Below, piece by piece: positions 14,692-28,179 of a stretch of DNA of 64,000 nucleotides (positions are counted from its first letter, which is position 1; every line of letters starts with the position of its first letter). The DNA is taken from positions 505,149 through 569,148 of the forward strand of contig MZZL01000391.1 in the NCBI GenBank assembly GCA_002749535.1. Direction: 5' to 3'. The stretch comes from Apophysomyces variabilis. Its lineage: Eukaryota; Mucoromycota; Mucoromycetes; Mucorales; Mucoraceae. Both the position numbers and the translations under genes were made by a program. The notes beneath the pieces are model-generated. The model was given only the letters and a program-made list of their open reading frames with translations, was not told where the DNA came from and did no database searches.

Positions 14692-16552
14692 TTATCGGCG
14701 GCCTGCAAGACTTTGGCAATATGTTATACCAATAACATCGTCAAAACTTTTGAGAACCGAGTGGTGCAGTATTCAATCCGCAAGTTGAAAGCAGCAGTAC
14801 CAGTAAATATGTTTGTAATCAATGGAAAAATCATAATCAACTTCGTTCTTGCTTTTTCTAGGAACTTCCTAATGGTCGTATAAAAGATCTCGCTAGGGAG
14901 TATGTCTACGAACGCGTCTGTGGCGGAGATCTCTTATGACCTGATGCAGTTCCCTTGGTCTCCACGGGTATAACCAGCGCAGTTGATTCTCTCTGTGAGG
15001 AGTTATCCATTGTCATCCCCGTCCCTGCAACGGCAGAGACCATGTCCGCTTCCCCAGGGAGGTTTGTATCGGCGCTACGTCATATCTTGAGTACCTATGA
15101 TGAAGAATATAAAAACAGCAAAGGTTCTGATGAAGAGGCACTCCCACGGCGATTCAGCCTATCACCCATGCAGTCTACAAGTGGCGACTTGCGACAATCA
15201 ATGCAAAAGCCTTATCATGCTTAACGGAATCCACTTCTGAAAGGGGGTTTGAGCCAAACACTGCCTTATTTCATACCGTCTTTGACTTTACCAAACTAGG
15301 ATGCAGAAGGTAAGATAGAGAAAAGTCGTTGATAAAAAGAATTATGACTACAGGATGCTTAGCGTTGAAGAATTGAAAAACTCCTCGGTGTATCGTGGCG
15401 TTCTCTTCACTAATCAAATTCTCTCTGACGGGTTCGCAGTTGACTTTCAGTTTGCCAGAATGTCGGTAAAGAAAGAAAGAGCTACGGTGGAGGCAGAGCT
15501 CACTGCCACCGATTTTACAGAAGAGGAGATAACTGATTATTTCCAACCGTGTGCAGTGGACCCCGCCCGATCGCAAGTGTTTACGGCCGCATATGGGTGC
15601 GGCAACAGTATACATGAAATTCGCAGATGCAGTACAAGGGAGTACTATACGTACACTGGATCCGCCGTGTGTCAAAAAAAGAATACAGGCGGAAAAGAAA
15701 GAGCAGGTATTGAGGCCATTGCGACGGATTTAGAGACTGGCAAACACTGAGTCTCGAGGTGTATGATAGCTATGTCCGTTGCACCTTTCAACATATGAAT
15801 GCGCTATTTGCGTTCTATGGGCCGTCGAAAGCAGAGAGACGATTTCGGAATTACCAGGGCCGTCAGCGCGCTCCAGAGGAAATGGTCAATATCCTGACCA
15901 ATGGAGGGAAAAAGTACAACAGAAATCGCCGTAAACACACAAAATGGAATCGCAAGCTACGTCGCGAAAATAGAAAAAAAACGAAAGAAGAAAAGACAAG
16001 CAAACCGGGATGCAACTGAGTATGTAAATCAAGTATAAACTTGTTACTGAATAACTCAATAGGAGAGCGTGTCCACCGGAGTCTGCGGTGAGATCGACTT
16101 TGTGCAAAAACAAAGGTTTTCGAAAATGGAAGCGAGCAGACTATCAAGAGTCGGAAAAGATGCCGTTCATCGTGTTCGGGGATGGGATGTTTGGCAAAGG
16201 TAGCATGAAATTGAAGGGTCACCGGAGTGGGGTAGTTGGAAAGTTATGGAAGCACATCAAGCGAAGGGAACGAAGAGGAGAGCTGGTGACTGTCAAGATG
16301 GATGAGTACCTTACTTCGTAGGTACGATACATAGATCGAACAAACGAATCATCGATTAATACGAAGCGTTTATAGGTGTGCAACAGTTGCAACAACAAAG
16401 ATATGAAGAAGATTACGACTGCAGACGGTATCTCTCGCCATGGCATAGTAGTTTGTAAACACTGTGGAGTGTTATGGCAGAGAGATATTAATGCTTGCAA
16501 AAACATTTTCTCGATCGCGCTGTCCATCTGGATTGGGGAAGGTCGATCATAA

Positions 16553-16640
16553 GGGTTCTCCCGTCTCCCGGCCCTTAACAACATCCCCAAATCGAACGGG
16601 TCTTCCCCTCGGGGAAGTTTAAATTTCTACGGTGAGTGTA
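16553..16640 (+). ncRNA. Candidate Fanzor guide-RNA (omega-RNA-like) scaffold
   Basis: Directly after the Fanzor stop codon the base composition changes to GC-rich, unlike the spacers around it. It contains a strong hairpin, CTTCCCCTCGGGGAAG at 16602-16617, and a second complementary pair, CTCCCG/CGGG (16557-16570). In TnpB and Fanzor loci the guide RNA overlaps or follows the 3' end of the nuclease gene. Position and structure fit, but there is no direct proof. Confidence 0.35.
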
Positions 16641-17240
16641 GTAGGCAATGTTTCCAGTTAGGATTTTACTGATGTTTATATTTTATAGATGCTGCCATCG
16701 GTAAGCCTTCTATCACATTTAACAGGAAGATACTCACCAAAAATTAGTGGCAAATTCTTTATCACTTTTATCTCCAAATCTTCAAACAATTTTGAGCGGA
16801 ATCTTTAAACAATTTAAGATAAAATCTTCAAAAACTTCTGAATAAACCAGTATTATATAGGATAGACTTGCCCTGCTAAACATGTATCTCTCATCAATTA
16901 GATAAAAACATATGCCTGTGTTTAATATGTGTAATGATTAGAAAGACATCCCCTTTAGCTTTGGTTTGGAAATGATGCTGGTCTTCCTTTCGTATACAAT
17001 CCATGTACATAAAAGGGCTACCGTTTTTTTTATTGATATGTATTATACACAGTTGATTCATACGAAATCTTATTTAAATTGATCTTGTCCGTGCAGGTTT
17101 TATTGACTAAACGTTCATCAATTTAATATCGATGGTTGTGATTTCTGATTCCAATGATCAGAACTATCGATGGGATAATGAATCAGACCGGAAGATAATC
17201 AACGCTATCACGTATCTCAAGTCTTTCTATCTCTCTACAA
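16641..17240. other. AT-rich flank of Fanzor relic
   Basis: No gene seen. Between about 16755 and 16840 a motif of the type AATCTTCAAACAATTT recurs imperfectly three times. No clear right end of a Fanzor-carrying transposon was found. Confidence 0.35.
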
Positions 17241-17518
17241 GTATACTGTATTTTCGAGGGAATTTTTGCGCGCAAAAACATTTTGCCGGTAGTACAACCA
17301 GTTTCCTGCAAGCTGGTTCGACCGTCGTACTCTTCAGGTGATATAGAAGTCTTTAGTAAGGAGAAAAGAGTACGTCCAGCAATGAATTAGAGGAATAGAT
17401 TTGTTAGAGATATTGTCTGACACTTTCCAAGAAGGCCAAAGGGTCGTGTTGGTCTCAGTAGCAATTTGTATGTGTTGCAATCTTGATGTGTGGGTCAAGA
17501 GAGTTGAGCTGCAATAAG
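17241..17518 (+). repeat. Dispersed repeat, copy 1
   Basis: Starts GTATACTGTATTTTCGAG and ends TGAGCTGCAATAAG. A closely similar copy, same orientation, lies at 54137-54419. Differences are single bases and small indels. There is no coding content in common that I recognise. Both copies sit within about 1 kb of a copy of the truncated DDE element. Confidence 0.75.
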
Positions 17519-18197
17519 TGAGTAGAAGATATTACGAAGGGCAGTTAAATAGGCATTGTGTAAAAACTTCAGCGGTAATGAGAAGGGTCAAGTGCTTTGC
17601 AAAAGTGCAATGAGTAGTTGAATATACCGTCTAATTGACCTCCATCCGTTTTATATACGGTAAAAATGCTCAATGGTAAGATCCTTATGTGGAGGACTAT
17701 TGCTTTGTTCCTAGAGACATGTACCTTCAGTGAACACTGTCAATTTATCTCTGTTTCTTACATATTCTATTACCAACAGAAGTAACCATTCCTATGCTAA
17801 CTTTGTCCTTCACTCTGTAATTTTTAACGTAAGATCAAGGTTCAGAAGCTATGTTATACGAGGCAGATATCTAGGCTTCAAACATTCATTCTGCTCTTTT
17901 TTTGCCTATCTGAAATCGTTGTCCACAAGCGATACTGGCTTATTATGTTCTTATGTCTCCAGATCCTTTTTTGCGTTTTAAACTATTAATCTTACTTGGT
18001 GCATCTTTATTCACAACACCATATCATATCCGTCACTTTGATACACCTCTTGAATATCTTACATAAAATGAGGGCTTCACTTTTAGCAATATATTATGTT
18101 ACCGTAAACGTACGCTAGAAATCGCCAAAAATTCATTTCCTGCAGCCGGTTGCGGCTGCAACGGAAGGAGCGAAGCGAGTACAGAGGGACTAGTGAT
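17519..18197. other. Spacer with a strong hairpin
   Basis: No gene seen. A near-perfect 8 bp stem with a 4-base loop (TGCAGCCG ... CGGCTGCA) lies at 18141-18160, followed by a GGAGCGAAGCGAGT stretch. It borders the left end of the DDE element copy. Confidence 0.4.
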
Positions 18198-18401
18198 ATA
18201 TTTACTGTGTTTTCCTATTTGTCTGCGTGTTTCTAGTTTTATTTATGTATTGGGATTCAAGTTTTTGCGGAATCCAAAAAATGCTTTTGCATGATTGGAT
18301 GAAAATATTTGCGGTCAGACTACCCTTCTTTGCATACGGTCGTGTCCATGTTCACTATTTACTGAGATAGTTTATTTCAAACCATAGCAAGACGAACTTA
18401 T

Positions 18402-18689
18402 TCAAAGAAGTGGATCTCTACTTTTCCATATAACAGAAAAGCTTTCAGAGTGTCTGATTCGTCCTTGACAGTCTAGACGCTTTAGTTTTTGCGCTGCTTG
18501 AACAATACGCTCTTGAAGGTTATCGTCAACTTGTAAGGGCTCCTTTCTTACCCTAGCCTTCACTTTGGCCCGAAACTCTTCTATTGCGTTGAGAAAGGGA
18601 GACTCGAGAGGAAGATAGAGACATTTGTATCCCCTTTTTTCGACCAACTGCTTAATCTTGACTGGTGTATGGATGGGTGCATTATCCAT
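18402..18689 (-). pseudogene. C-terminal DDE transposase fragment (IS630/mariner)
   Basis: Carries MDNAPIH, ESPFLNAIEEF and a basic KVKARVRKE segment, the second Asp and the Glu of a DD34E-type active site. Only the C-terminal third is present. The usual PPWSPFLNPIEEFW is altered to PLESPFLNAIEEFR. A stop interrupts the frame just upstream. Confidence 0.8.
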
Positions 18690-19548
18690 GACAAGATACT
18701 AAGCGTTCATTCCGTGGCAATCCAATCTTTTGTGATTGCCTAATAGACAAAGTTTAAGATATAATAGAAGAAAAAGAGAACATAGCTACATTCAGGGAAA
18801 ATAAAAGTGGAATATAAGGCAATACAATTGAGCAGAACCGGAATTGGATACCATAGCCCTGACAGTTTCTGATGCCATAACTGACAGCAACGGATATGAT
18901 AGCATCAATGACGTATAGAAACTAACGAAGAGGGTTTATTTCCTCTACAGATGTTCCATTCTGTTCCACGCCTTCTATCAGACTGAATCCATTTTTTACT
19001 CTTGGGAAAATTGTTGTCTTATCTCTGAATTGTTGTCATCCATAAGACATCCATCGATTTCTATCCATGACTGTGATTTTTGGTTTCAGTGACCCGAGCA
19101 ATACAAACGCGAAGGGACAACACCTTTCTGACTCTTTGGCTCTGTTCTCCATAAACATTCCCGGTATATACTTCGCATTGATTATATTTACAGAATGACT
19201 GATGTCCCTGTTCTGTAACCTTTAGCCTGCATGACCTCGGTCCCGAACCACCTTGGTTGTGTGAATAAGCTCCCTGCACTCCACTCGCTAAATGAAAAAG
19301 AAATGTTGTCTGTTTATGCACAGTGTCATTCATTATCTTCTGCTTCCAAGCCCTCGCCAGGTGTTGCATCGCCTCAAGTCCTCTGCAGTGCGTTACACAC
19401 AAACCGGCGGCTCATGGAAGCCGTGCCTCTCTCCCCCCCCCCCACCGATACAGGTGCGGGGCCGGCCCCTACCTTTGGGTAGGATTACCCTTCGGGGGTA
19501 AGTAAAAAAGATGTCAAGCTATCCTTCCATTTACTAATCATGAACGTA

Positions 19549-19715
19549 TTTTTTACGCTGCTCGGATGAATTTGTGTCCACGGAAGGACCAAGTTCACGT
19601 AAGTAAAATATATTTCCCGCATAATCCATTTACTAATGACGCATATTTATATCCCTTTTTAGCGCAAACTTGATCCTTGCATGGACGCAAAATTGATTCA
19701 GAGTAGCGTAAAAAA
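19549..19715. repeat. MITE-like inverted-repeat block, copy A1
   Basis: 167 bp. Left end TTTTTTACGCTGCTCGGATG and the inverse of the right end TTTTTTACGCTACTCTGAAT form imperfect terminal repeats about 30 bp long, both ending in a GTCC motif. Related blocks occur at 20494-20660 and 52319-52483. Confidence 0.65.
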
Positions 19716-19807
19716 TTGTTCAATAAACCGTATATCAAGTATGCAAATCGATAAGTGTCAACAGTTTTTACTTTTACATGTTATCACGCGTATTCCTTTG
19801 AAAATAT

Positions 19808-20467
19808 TTACTGTCTTGGCATCAGGTCAGCAGTGGTTTGCATCAGCAATCTTAATTGCTTCATATTGGGTGGATCCGTTGAAACCGGCAATTTGGTAAA
19901 CTTCTTTGCCAACTCGAACAGCTGCTCAAATTTTAACTCTTCGTCTTCACTCCATAAAGGTTGAATAGGTTCTCCATCAGCAAACCTTTCAGACAAGTCA
20001 AGAGCTATTGGAAATCAATATCAGAAAATGTCCCGTCAGTATCAATCAACGGATTAAAACAAACAAACCTCTCTGCACAAGATCAGTGGATAGACCAGCA
20101 ATACTCGCACACCATGCTCCAAAGGAAGCATTGAGACCAGTGCCAGGTATAATCCGATATAAGAAGACCATTTCTTCGGTCGCCCCTTCACTGCAGAGTA
20201 TGCTTGCTTGTTTCTCAGATAGATGCGCGAGTTGGCGATGAATATGTTGATTGAAGATCTCCGTTGTACGCAAACTAACTGGGTAGTCGCTGCTAACTAT
20301 GTTCTTGGTAATCATATCTTATGTACGTTGTCTCATTTAGAAAAAATAGTAGCATAATTTCTGGTTCGTTTTTACCATGGAAATGGGAACTGAAGATAGC
20401 TCTGGGACATTGTGATCCACGAGAGAGTAAATAGTTTACCACACCATAAAGTAGTCCGGCACCGTCC
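19808..20467 (-). pseudogene. Duplicated 3' end of MSH5
   Basis: Repeats the last exons of MSH5 (DGAGLLYGVVNYLLSRG to the stop), cut at the N. Probably an assembly duplicate rather than a second gene piece. Confidence 0.8.
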
Positions 20468-20468
20468 N
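20468..20468. other. Single-N assembly gap
   Basis: The only N in the window. It marks a scaffold join between two identical 944 bp ends. Confidence 0.95.
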
Positions 20469-21412
20469 CTTCCATTTACTAATCATGAACGTATTTTTTA
20501 CGCTGCTCGGATGAATTTGTGTCCACGGAAGGACCAAGTTCACGTAAGTAAAATATATTTCCCGCATAATCCATTTACTAATGACGCATATTTATATCCC
20601 TTTTTAGCGCAAACTTGATCCTTGCATGGACGCAAAATTGATTCAGAGTAGCGTAAAAAATTGTTCAATAAACCGTATATCAAGTATGCAAATCGATAAG
20701 TGTCAACAGTTTTTACTTTTACATGTTATCACGCGTATTCCTTTGAAAATATTTACTGTCTTGGCATCAGGTCAGCAGTGGTTTGCATCAGCAATCTTAA
20801 TTGCTTCATATTGGGTGGATCCGTTGAAACCGGCAATTTGGTAAACTTCTTTGCCAACTCGAACAGCTGCTCAAATTTTAACTCTTCGTCTTCACTCCAT
20901 AAAGGTTGAATAGGTTCTCCATCAGCAAACCTTTCAGACAAGTCAAGAGCTATTGGAAATCAATATCAGAAAATGTCCCGTCAGTATCAATCAACGGATT
21001 AAAACAAACAAACCTCTCTGCACAAGATCAGTGGATAGACCAGCAATACTCGCACACCATGCTCCAAAGGAAGCATTGAGACCAGTGCCAGGTATAATCC
21101 GATATAAGAAGACCATTTCTTCGGTCGCCCCTTCACTGCAGAGTATGCTTGCTTGTTTCTCAGATAGATGCGCGAGTTGGCGATGAATATGTTGATTGAA
21201 GATCTCCGTTGTACGCAAACTAACTGGGTAGTCGCTGCTAACTATGTTCTTGGTAATCATATCTTATGTACGTTGTCTCATTTAGAAAAAATAGTAGCAT
21301 AATTTCTGGTTCGTTTTTACCATGGAAATGGGAACTGAAGATAGCTCTGGGACATTGTGATCCACGAGAGAGTAAATAGTTTACCACACCATAAAGTAGT
21401 CCGGCACCGTCC
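20469..21412. repeat. 944 bp duplication, second copy
   Basis: Continuous with the rest of MSH5 to its right, so this copy is the one used for the MSH5 model. Confidence 0.9.
20494..20660. repeat. MITE-like inverted-repeat block, copy A2
   Basis: Same block as 19549-19715, repeated through the 944 bp duplication. It ends about 90 bp downstream of the MSH5 stop. Confidence 0.6.
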
Positions 21413-24400
21413 GCACTATCCGTTCCCTAAATGAACAAGCTCAACCATAATCGTTTCTTTCCTGTCCAAAGTTGATTTACCTTTCCAAATTCGTCTACTA
21501 TGATCATACTTCTTTCCGTAGCATAAGTAATAGCGTGTAATAATTGCTGAAGATCGAAGGCAAACGCGCTTGTTACCTACATCGGAAGTTATTATGTTGA
21601 TGCTCCAAGACAGCACTGTTGTTTACCGCGGAGACTGTGTCCACAGTTTCGGTGTGAACGAACATTTTATCAGTAATTCCGATGATTGCTTTGCTGGCGG
21701 GAACGAAGCTATATATAGGAAGTCAAAAGCTTGAAGAAATCTGTAGGATTGCCATTATTACCTTCCGATATGAGCCATATAGGTGATTAAAGCAGTCTGA
21801 AATGCATGTGTCAACTTCTCTTTTGCGTCCATGCACTATTACCTGCTTCAAGTAAACGCTTTTGCCCGAGCAGTTGGCTCCGCTCAATAACATGATGCTG
21901 TTGAGCCCGTCTTCACTAGGCAAGCTGTCTCCGGCCCGCCCTTGCTCTGAAGAAGAGCAAGTGCTTTTGTCTAAGTCAATTCCCTGACCTCCAACTAAAT
22001 GTATATCGTTTGGAACAAACACGTCAACGTTGAGTTCATAGATCGGATGCCTGGGAGCACCATTATTATGGAATGAATCAGCGCGAAAAACTTCGGAACC
22101 TAAGGTGCCGACTTGCCTTCCTTTCACAATATGTAGGACGTTATTTGCCGTCATCTCTGGCTTCACATAATGACACTGTTTTGCTACTACAGCAAGAGAA
22201 ATGAGACTTTGAAGCAGTAGTCAGAAAACAGAATGTTGTATATCTCTTTTTACCTATCCAATTCCGCGAATACATCTGCCGCGTTTAGCAAAGCCTGCTT
22301 ATAAGTTAGTGTTCGTTCGGCTAAGCCTTGAAGTAATTCGATTTCTTTATCTGTTACATGAACGCATAATTTAACTGTGATATTGATTTCGGTTTGTCAG
22401 CTCAATAATAGCGTACCCACAATCAATACATGGATATCACCGATGGTTTCGTCCAGCTCTTTTCATAGTTAGCCAACTAATCATCAGCAAACTCAATGAT
22501 TCAGCTCCGACTTCTCACCTTTAGTTTGATCGTTCTTGAAGTAGACGTACTCAGCCGTCGTAAACTATGCTTTTGGCATAAGCGTATCGGTCTTTCATTG
22601 TCAGATCGCACATTACCTGTAACTTAAAATAGGAAAACAACTGAACACTTTCTATAACCGCCTTTCCCACGTTTCGGGGCAATGCTAACAAATAACCTAG
22701 CTGAGGGAAATAGACAACATTCAAAGCGGCAGCCGCTTCACTTTGCATCCCTGATGCTATTTCCTGAGCGACTTCAAACTAAAATAAAAGCGTGAGTATA
22801 TTTCACATAAGGTCTTCAAGGAATCATACGAGAAAAGGGTCAAGACTATCGTATCTCTCTTTCAGCTTATCCAATTTCTAGTTTTTTTTAGTGGTCATGC
22901 GCAATTGGCCTAATTCACCTCATCTACGTTCTTTTTGACAACTGTACGGTCTTCTTCATGACTCCGCTCAAAGTCTATCTGTAATAAATTCCACAAGAAA
23001 TCAGAATAAAAAGAATACCTCATATATCTACAATGCTTTTAATTGTTACCACATCATTGATGTCTGATCCCAACTTCTTGAGGGTCTGCACATCTACTGT
23101 GCGTTGAATCTGCCAGAAGATATGTTAGACAATTGAAGGTAGCCAGTCAGCATCTACTTTATGGACAATAGGCACATCCAACTGATTGTATGACCGAACC
23201 GATTCATACAACTTAATCCCATAGTAGGCAAACTAATAAATGATTGATATTACTGTTCGATAACGTGCAAAGTCCGTTACCTGCAGTAGCTGTTGCCATT
23301 CCACTGCCGAACATTGATGCTCTCTCACTTTGCTGAGAATGCTTGGGATATTGCGCATTTGTTTTAAATATCCGCATACTTCTCGTATCATCGATCCTTT
23401 ATCGGTTTGAACAAAAAAAGAAATGGATGCATGTCGTTCGTGAATAACACGAGTGTCCAACGTCGGCTGCGAAACCCATTCCTTAAGCAATCGCTTCCCT
23501 GCTGGACTGACTGCGTGGTTGAGAACTCCTTCCGGTTTCCATAACAAAAGTAGTAATTATCAGTATGCCATATGCTATATGGGTTAGATCGTTTTAGGTA
23601 GCTACCAAAGAGGGATGATCTTTCCTTTGACTTGTTTAGTTGCGCCTTAGAATGGACTTCATTATCGAAGATAGTAAGCGACCTATGTAAATACCAAATT
23701 GTATGAGCAACGCAGAGAGGGTATCATTCAATTAAAGGTACCGAATAGCATAGGCAGATATTTGCATCCAATGATTGCTGCACACAATGAAAGCGGCTTT
23801 ATAGACAAAAGAAATGTCTTTTTTGTTCTTTATACCTGGAAACCATTCGTAGCCGTAAATTTCCAATGATATTAGTCATCCTGTTGGCTGAAGATACATT
23901 GCCAACATCATCCAACTGCCGAAGGTATGTAAAAAGAACACCGGCACAGCTGATCTGAAATCAGTGCCATCAGAATACGACTTGGTTTTGCTTATAGCCA
24001 GTCTGTATTGTGTTACCGCAGTACTGCTGTCCATATCAATAAGGCATGCTAGCTGTAAGTAAGCTTGCTGTCTCTGATCATCGAGCCGAGCAGGCAGTTG
24101 ATGTTCATCGCTGGGACGATCAACTAGTTCGTCTTTTCTTGTTTCCTCGCTCAGCCTGCTTTTGTTCATTTCAGCTATGCGCCATTCCAGCAGAATGTCT
24201 TTGCCCCTGGCATATGCAAATCCTTTCTTGGGAACACGATGGATTTTAACGTGCGGGTCTACATAAGAATGGTGTAAGTCCCGTTAGATAGACATATTTT
24301 TATCTGTCAACCATATGCATGCAAAATCTCGACAAGTTCGTCTTCCATGTCAAAAGCGATAATCATGGTACGAGGGGATATTTGAGCTATCACTTCACAA

Positions 24401-24880
24401 ATTAACAATCAGTTCAAAGCTCTTTAACATGAGGGCAAGCCGAATACGTTTCCAAAACGCACACTGGGAAGCACGAGTAAAAGGCGATTGATCCTTCAAA
24501 TCTTCCATTAAGCAAAGCTCGTGGACTGGATGTGAATAATAAGCACATCCTATCCTTCCGCCTTGCCAGTGAATACACATGATAGGATCAATAGATCCTT
24601 CTTCAGTATCAGTCTTCAAATAAAACAAGCGTTAAGATAAGTCCCTAACAGTACCGGTTTCTGACTGTACCATATCTTTATTTACAGAATGTACGTCTTG
24701 ATTTTGTATGTTCTCTGTAGTACACGGTTCCCTTTGCTGTTGGCTTTGCATAGTACTTCCCTCATCTGTACAATGCCGTCCCATAAAATAGGAGCTAATT
24801 TTAGAAGCTTTAGATCTCGCGGATATTGTACTCATTGACGAAAGACAACAATAAAGAAAAAGGGCTAAAGGAGCTGTCAT
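20753..24880 (-). CDS. MSH5: MutS homologue MSH5 (meiotic)
   Basis: With MSH4, MSH5 forms a clamp that stabilises crossover intermediates in meiosis and does not repair mismatches. Many short exons. Seen in order: an early exon (DPIMCIHWQGGRIGCAYY), an Asp/Glu-rich linker (LDDQRQQAYLQLACLIDMD), and the MutS core (GVLNHAVSPAGKRLLKEWVS, QPTLDTRVIHERHASISFF). Then come helical segments and the ATPase domain: HPIYELNVDVFVPNDIHLVGG, Walker A LSGANCSGKSVYLKQV, IIVDEFGKG, and DGAGLLYGVVNYLLSRG followed by SSHFHG. The order and GxNxSGKSxYLKQV are typical of MSH5 rather than MSH4. Stop at 20753-20755. An internal ATG at 24835 (MSTISARSK) is an equally likely start. Exon borders were not all fixed. The last exons also appear at 19808-20467. 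Confidence 0.88.
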
Positions 24881-27347
<2,467 letters not shown>

Positions 27348-28179
27348 GGATAGTTACTGCTGGAGCTTTCTCTTTTCTTTTTTTTTCATCTTCATCTTCT
27401 TATCTTGATGGGATAGGATGGGTATTACTGTTATTTACTATATTATTTTTTTTATTTATATTGTAATAGGATTATGATGGATTTTGTAGGGGTTAAGGTG
27501 GAGGAGGAGGAGACAGAGAGAGTGAGAGAAAGTATGTTTCTTTCTTTTTTAGCTCGTGTCATCGGGACACTTTGTCGATGACCAAAGAAGGAAATAGCAC
27601 TGGGATCAAAAAAAAAAAAGAAAGAAGCACAGTAGTTAGCTCATGGATCTTGTCAAAGTAGCCTAAAAGGTATACGTACTGTATACATATTTGTTGAAGG
27701 AAATCAAAGTCCCCCTCTCCTTTTGTCAGACCCAAAGTATTGTAACTTCTTACTTCTTCCTTTTTCTTTTTTTTTTTGCTTCTCTTTTTTTTTGTGTCAG
27801 GGTTTTTGATTTCCGAAGCACATTTTTTGTCTTAAAGAGGAAATTCTCCTTGCTTGCTCCATAACTTTTTTCGTCTCGTCGTTTTGTGTATTTTAGATCC
27901 GTTTTTCTTCTATTCCCTTTTCTTCAAAGGTATACTTCTTTTTCTTTTTGAAGAAAGAAAACAATCATTGTCATTATACTCCATTCCTTTAAACAGATCT
28001 CTCTCGTTGGGTGACCTCTCTTCTACCATTGGATCCATTCACACCCACACCCCCCCCCAGTTTAAAAAGCCACGTAACCCTACACCAAATTTCCATCTAT
28101 ACGTTCTTCTTTCCTTCCTTTCCCGTTTCGCTTCCCCGTGCTCTCCTCTCTTTCTCTCTTTTCTCTCTTTACCTCCATC
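27348..28179 (+). promoter_or_regulatory. Pyrimidine-rich upstream region of CK1 gene
   Basis: Long T/C-rich tracts (27560-28175) including CTTTTT runs and a C-run at about 28055. They lead straight to the casein kinase ATG. CT-rich upstream tracts are common before strongly expressed fungal genes. No precise TATA box or start site can be named. The epimerase 3' UTR occupies the left part. Confidence 0.35.

Larger units (their letters stand above)
9382..16552 (+). pseudogene. Fanzor (eukaryotic TnpB-like) nuclease, disrupted
   Basis: Fanzors are eukaryotic relatives of TnpB: RNA-guided RuvC-like DNA nucleases carried by transposons. Visible here are an N-terminal Cys zinc knuckle (TCKDCSEEGDSNKRYRACPQ, after an intron at 9455-9513) and a second knuckle (CPACGSTDHASARSRSC). 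The RuvC-I-like VDPARSQVFTAAYG has its Asp codon at 15559-15561. A basic segment is followed by FGDGMFGKGSMKLKG. The C-terminal zinc ribbon is CX2C-X21-CX2C, followed by the RuvC-III motif WQRDINACKNI with its Asp at 16484-16486. Further introns are about 14803-14861, 15311-15353, 16029-16062 and 16322-16375. The gene is dead: a CACTA transposon sits at 10225-14691; the reading frame shifts near 9765, 9965, 15165, 15748 and 15975; and there are nonsense codons at 14937 (TGA) and 16319 (TAG). The part between the knuckles looks shortened. Family call from C-terminal motifs is strong; the subfamily was not assigned. Confidence 0.78.
18198..19728 (-). mobile_element. Truncated DDE element, copy A (inverted)
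   Basis: Matches 52306-53798 in the opposite orientation over about 1.5 kb. In element orientation it contains a MITE-like 167 bp inverted-repeat block (19715-19549), a GC-rich palindromic segment (about 19440-19500), an open but unassigned segment (about 19402-19061) and the last 95 codons of a Tc1/mariner/IS630-type transposase (18689-18402). The full catalytic domain is missing, so it is non-autonomous. Confidence 0.75.
19524..20467. repeat. 944 bp duplication, first copy
   Basis: Appears identical to 20469-21412 (constant offset 945), with a single N at 20468 between the copies. Translations of all frames match. Most likely two contig ends that overlap but were not merged. Confidence 0.9.

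Noticed and set aside
17310..17330. GGTTCGACC as a tRNA B-box
   Set aside because: No matching A-box at the right distance and no cloverleaf; it is part of the dispersed repeat.
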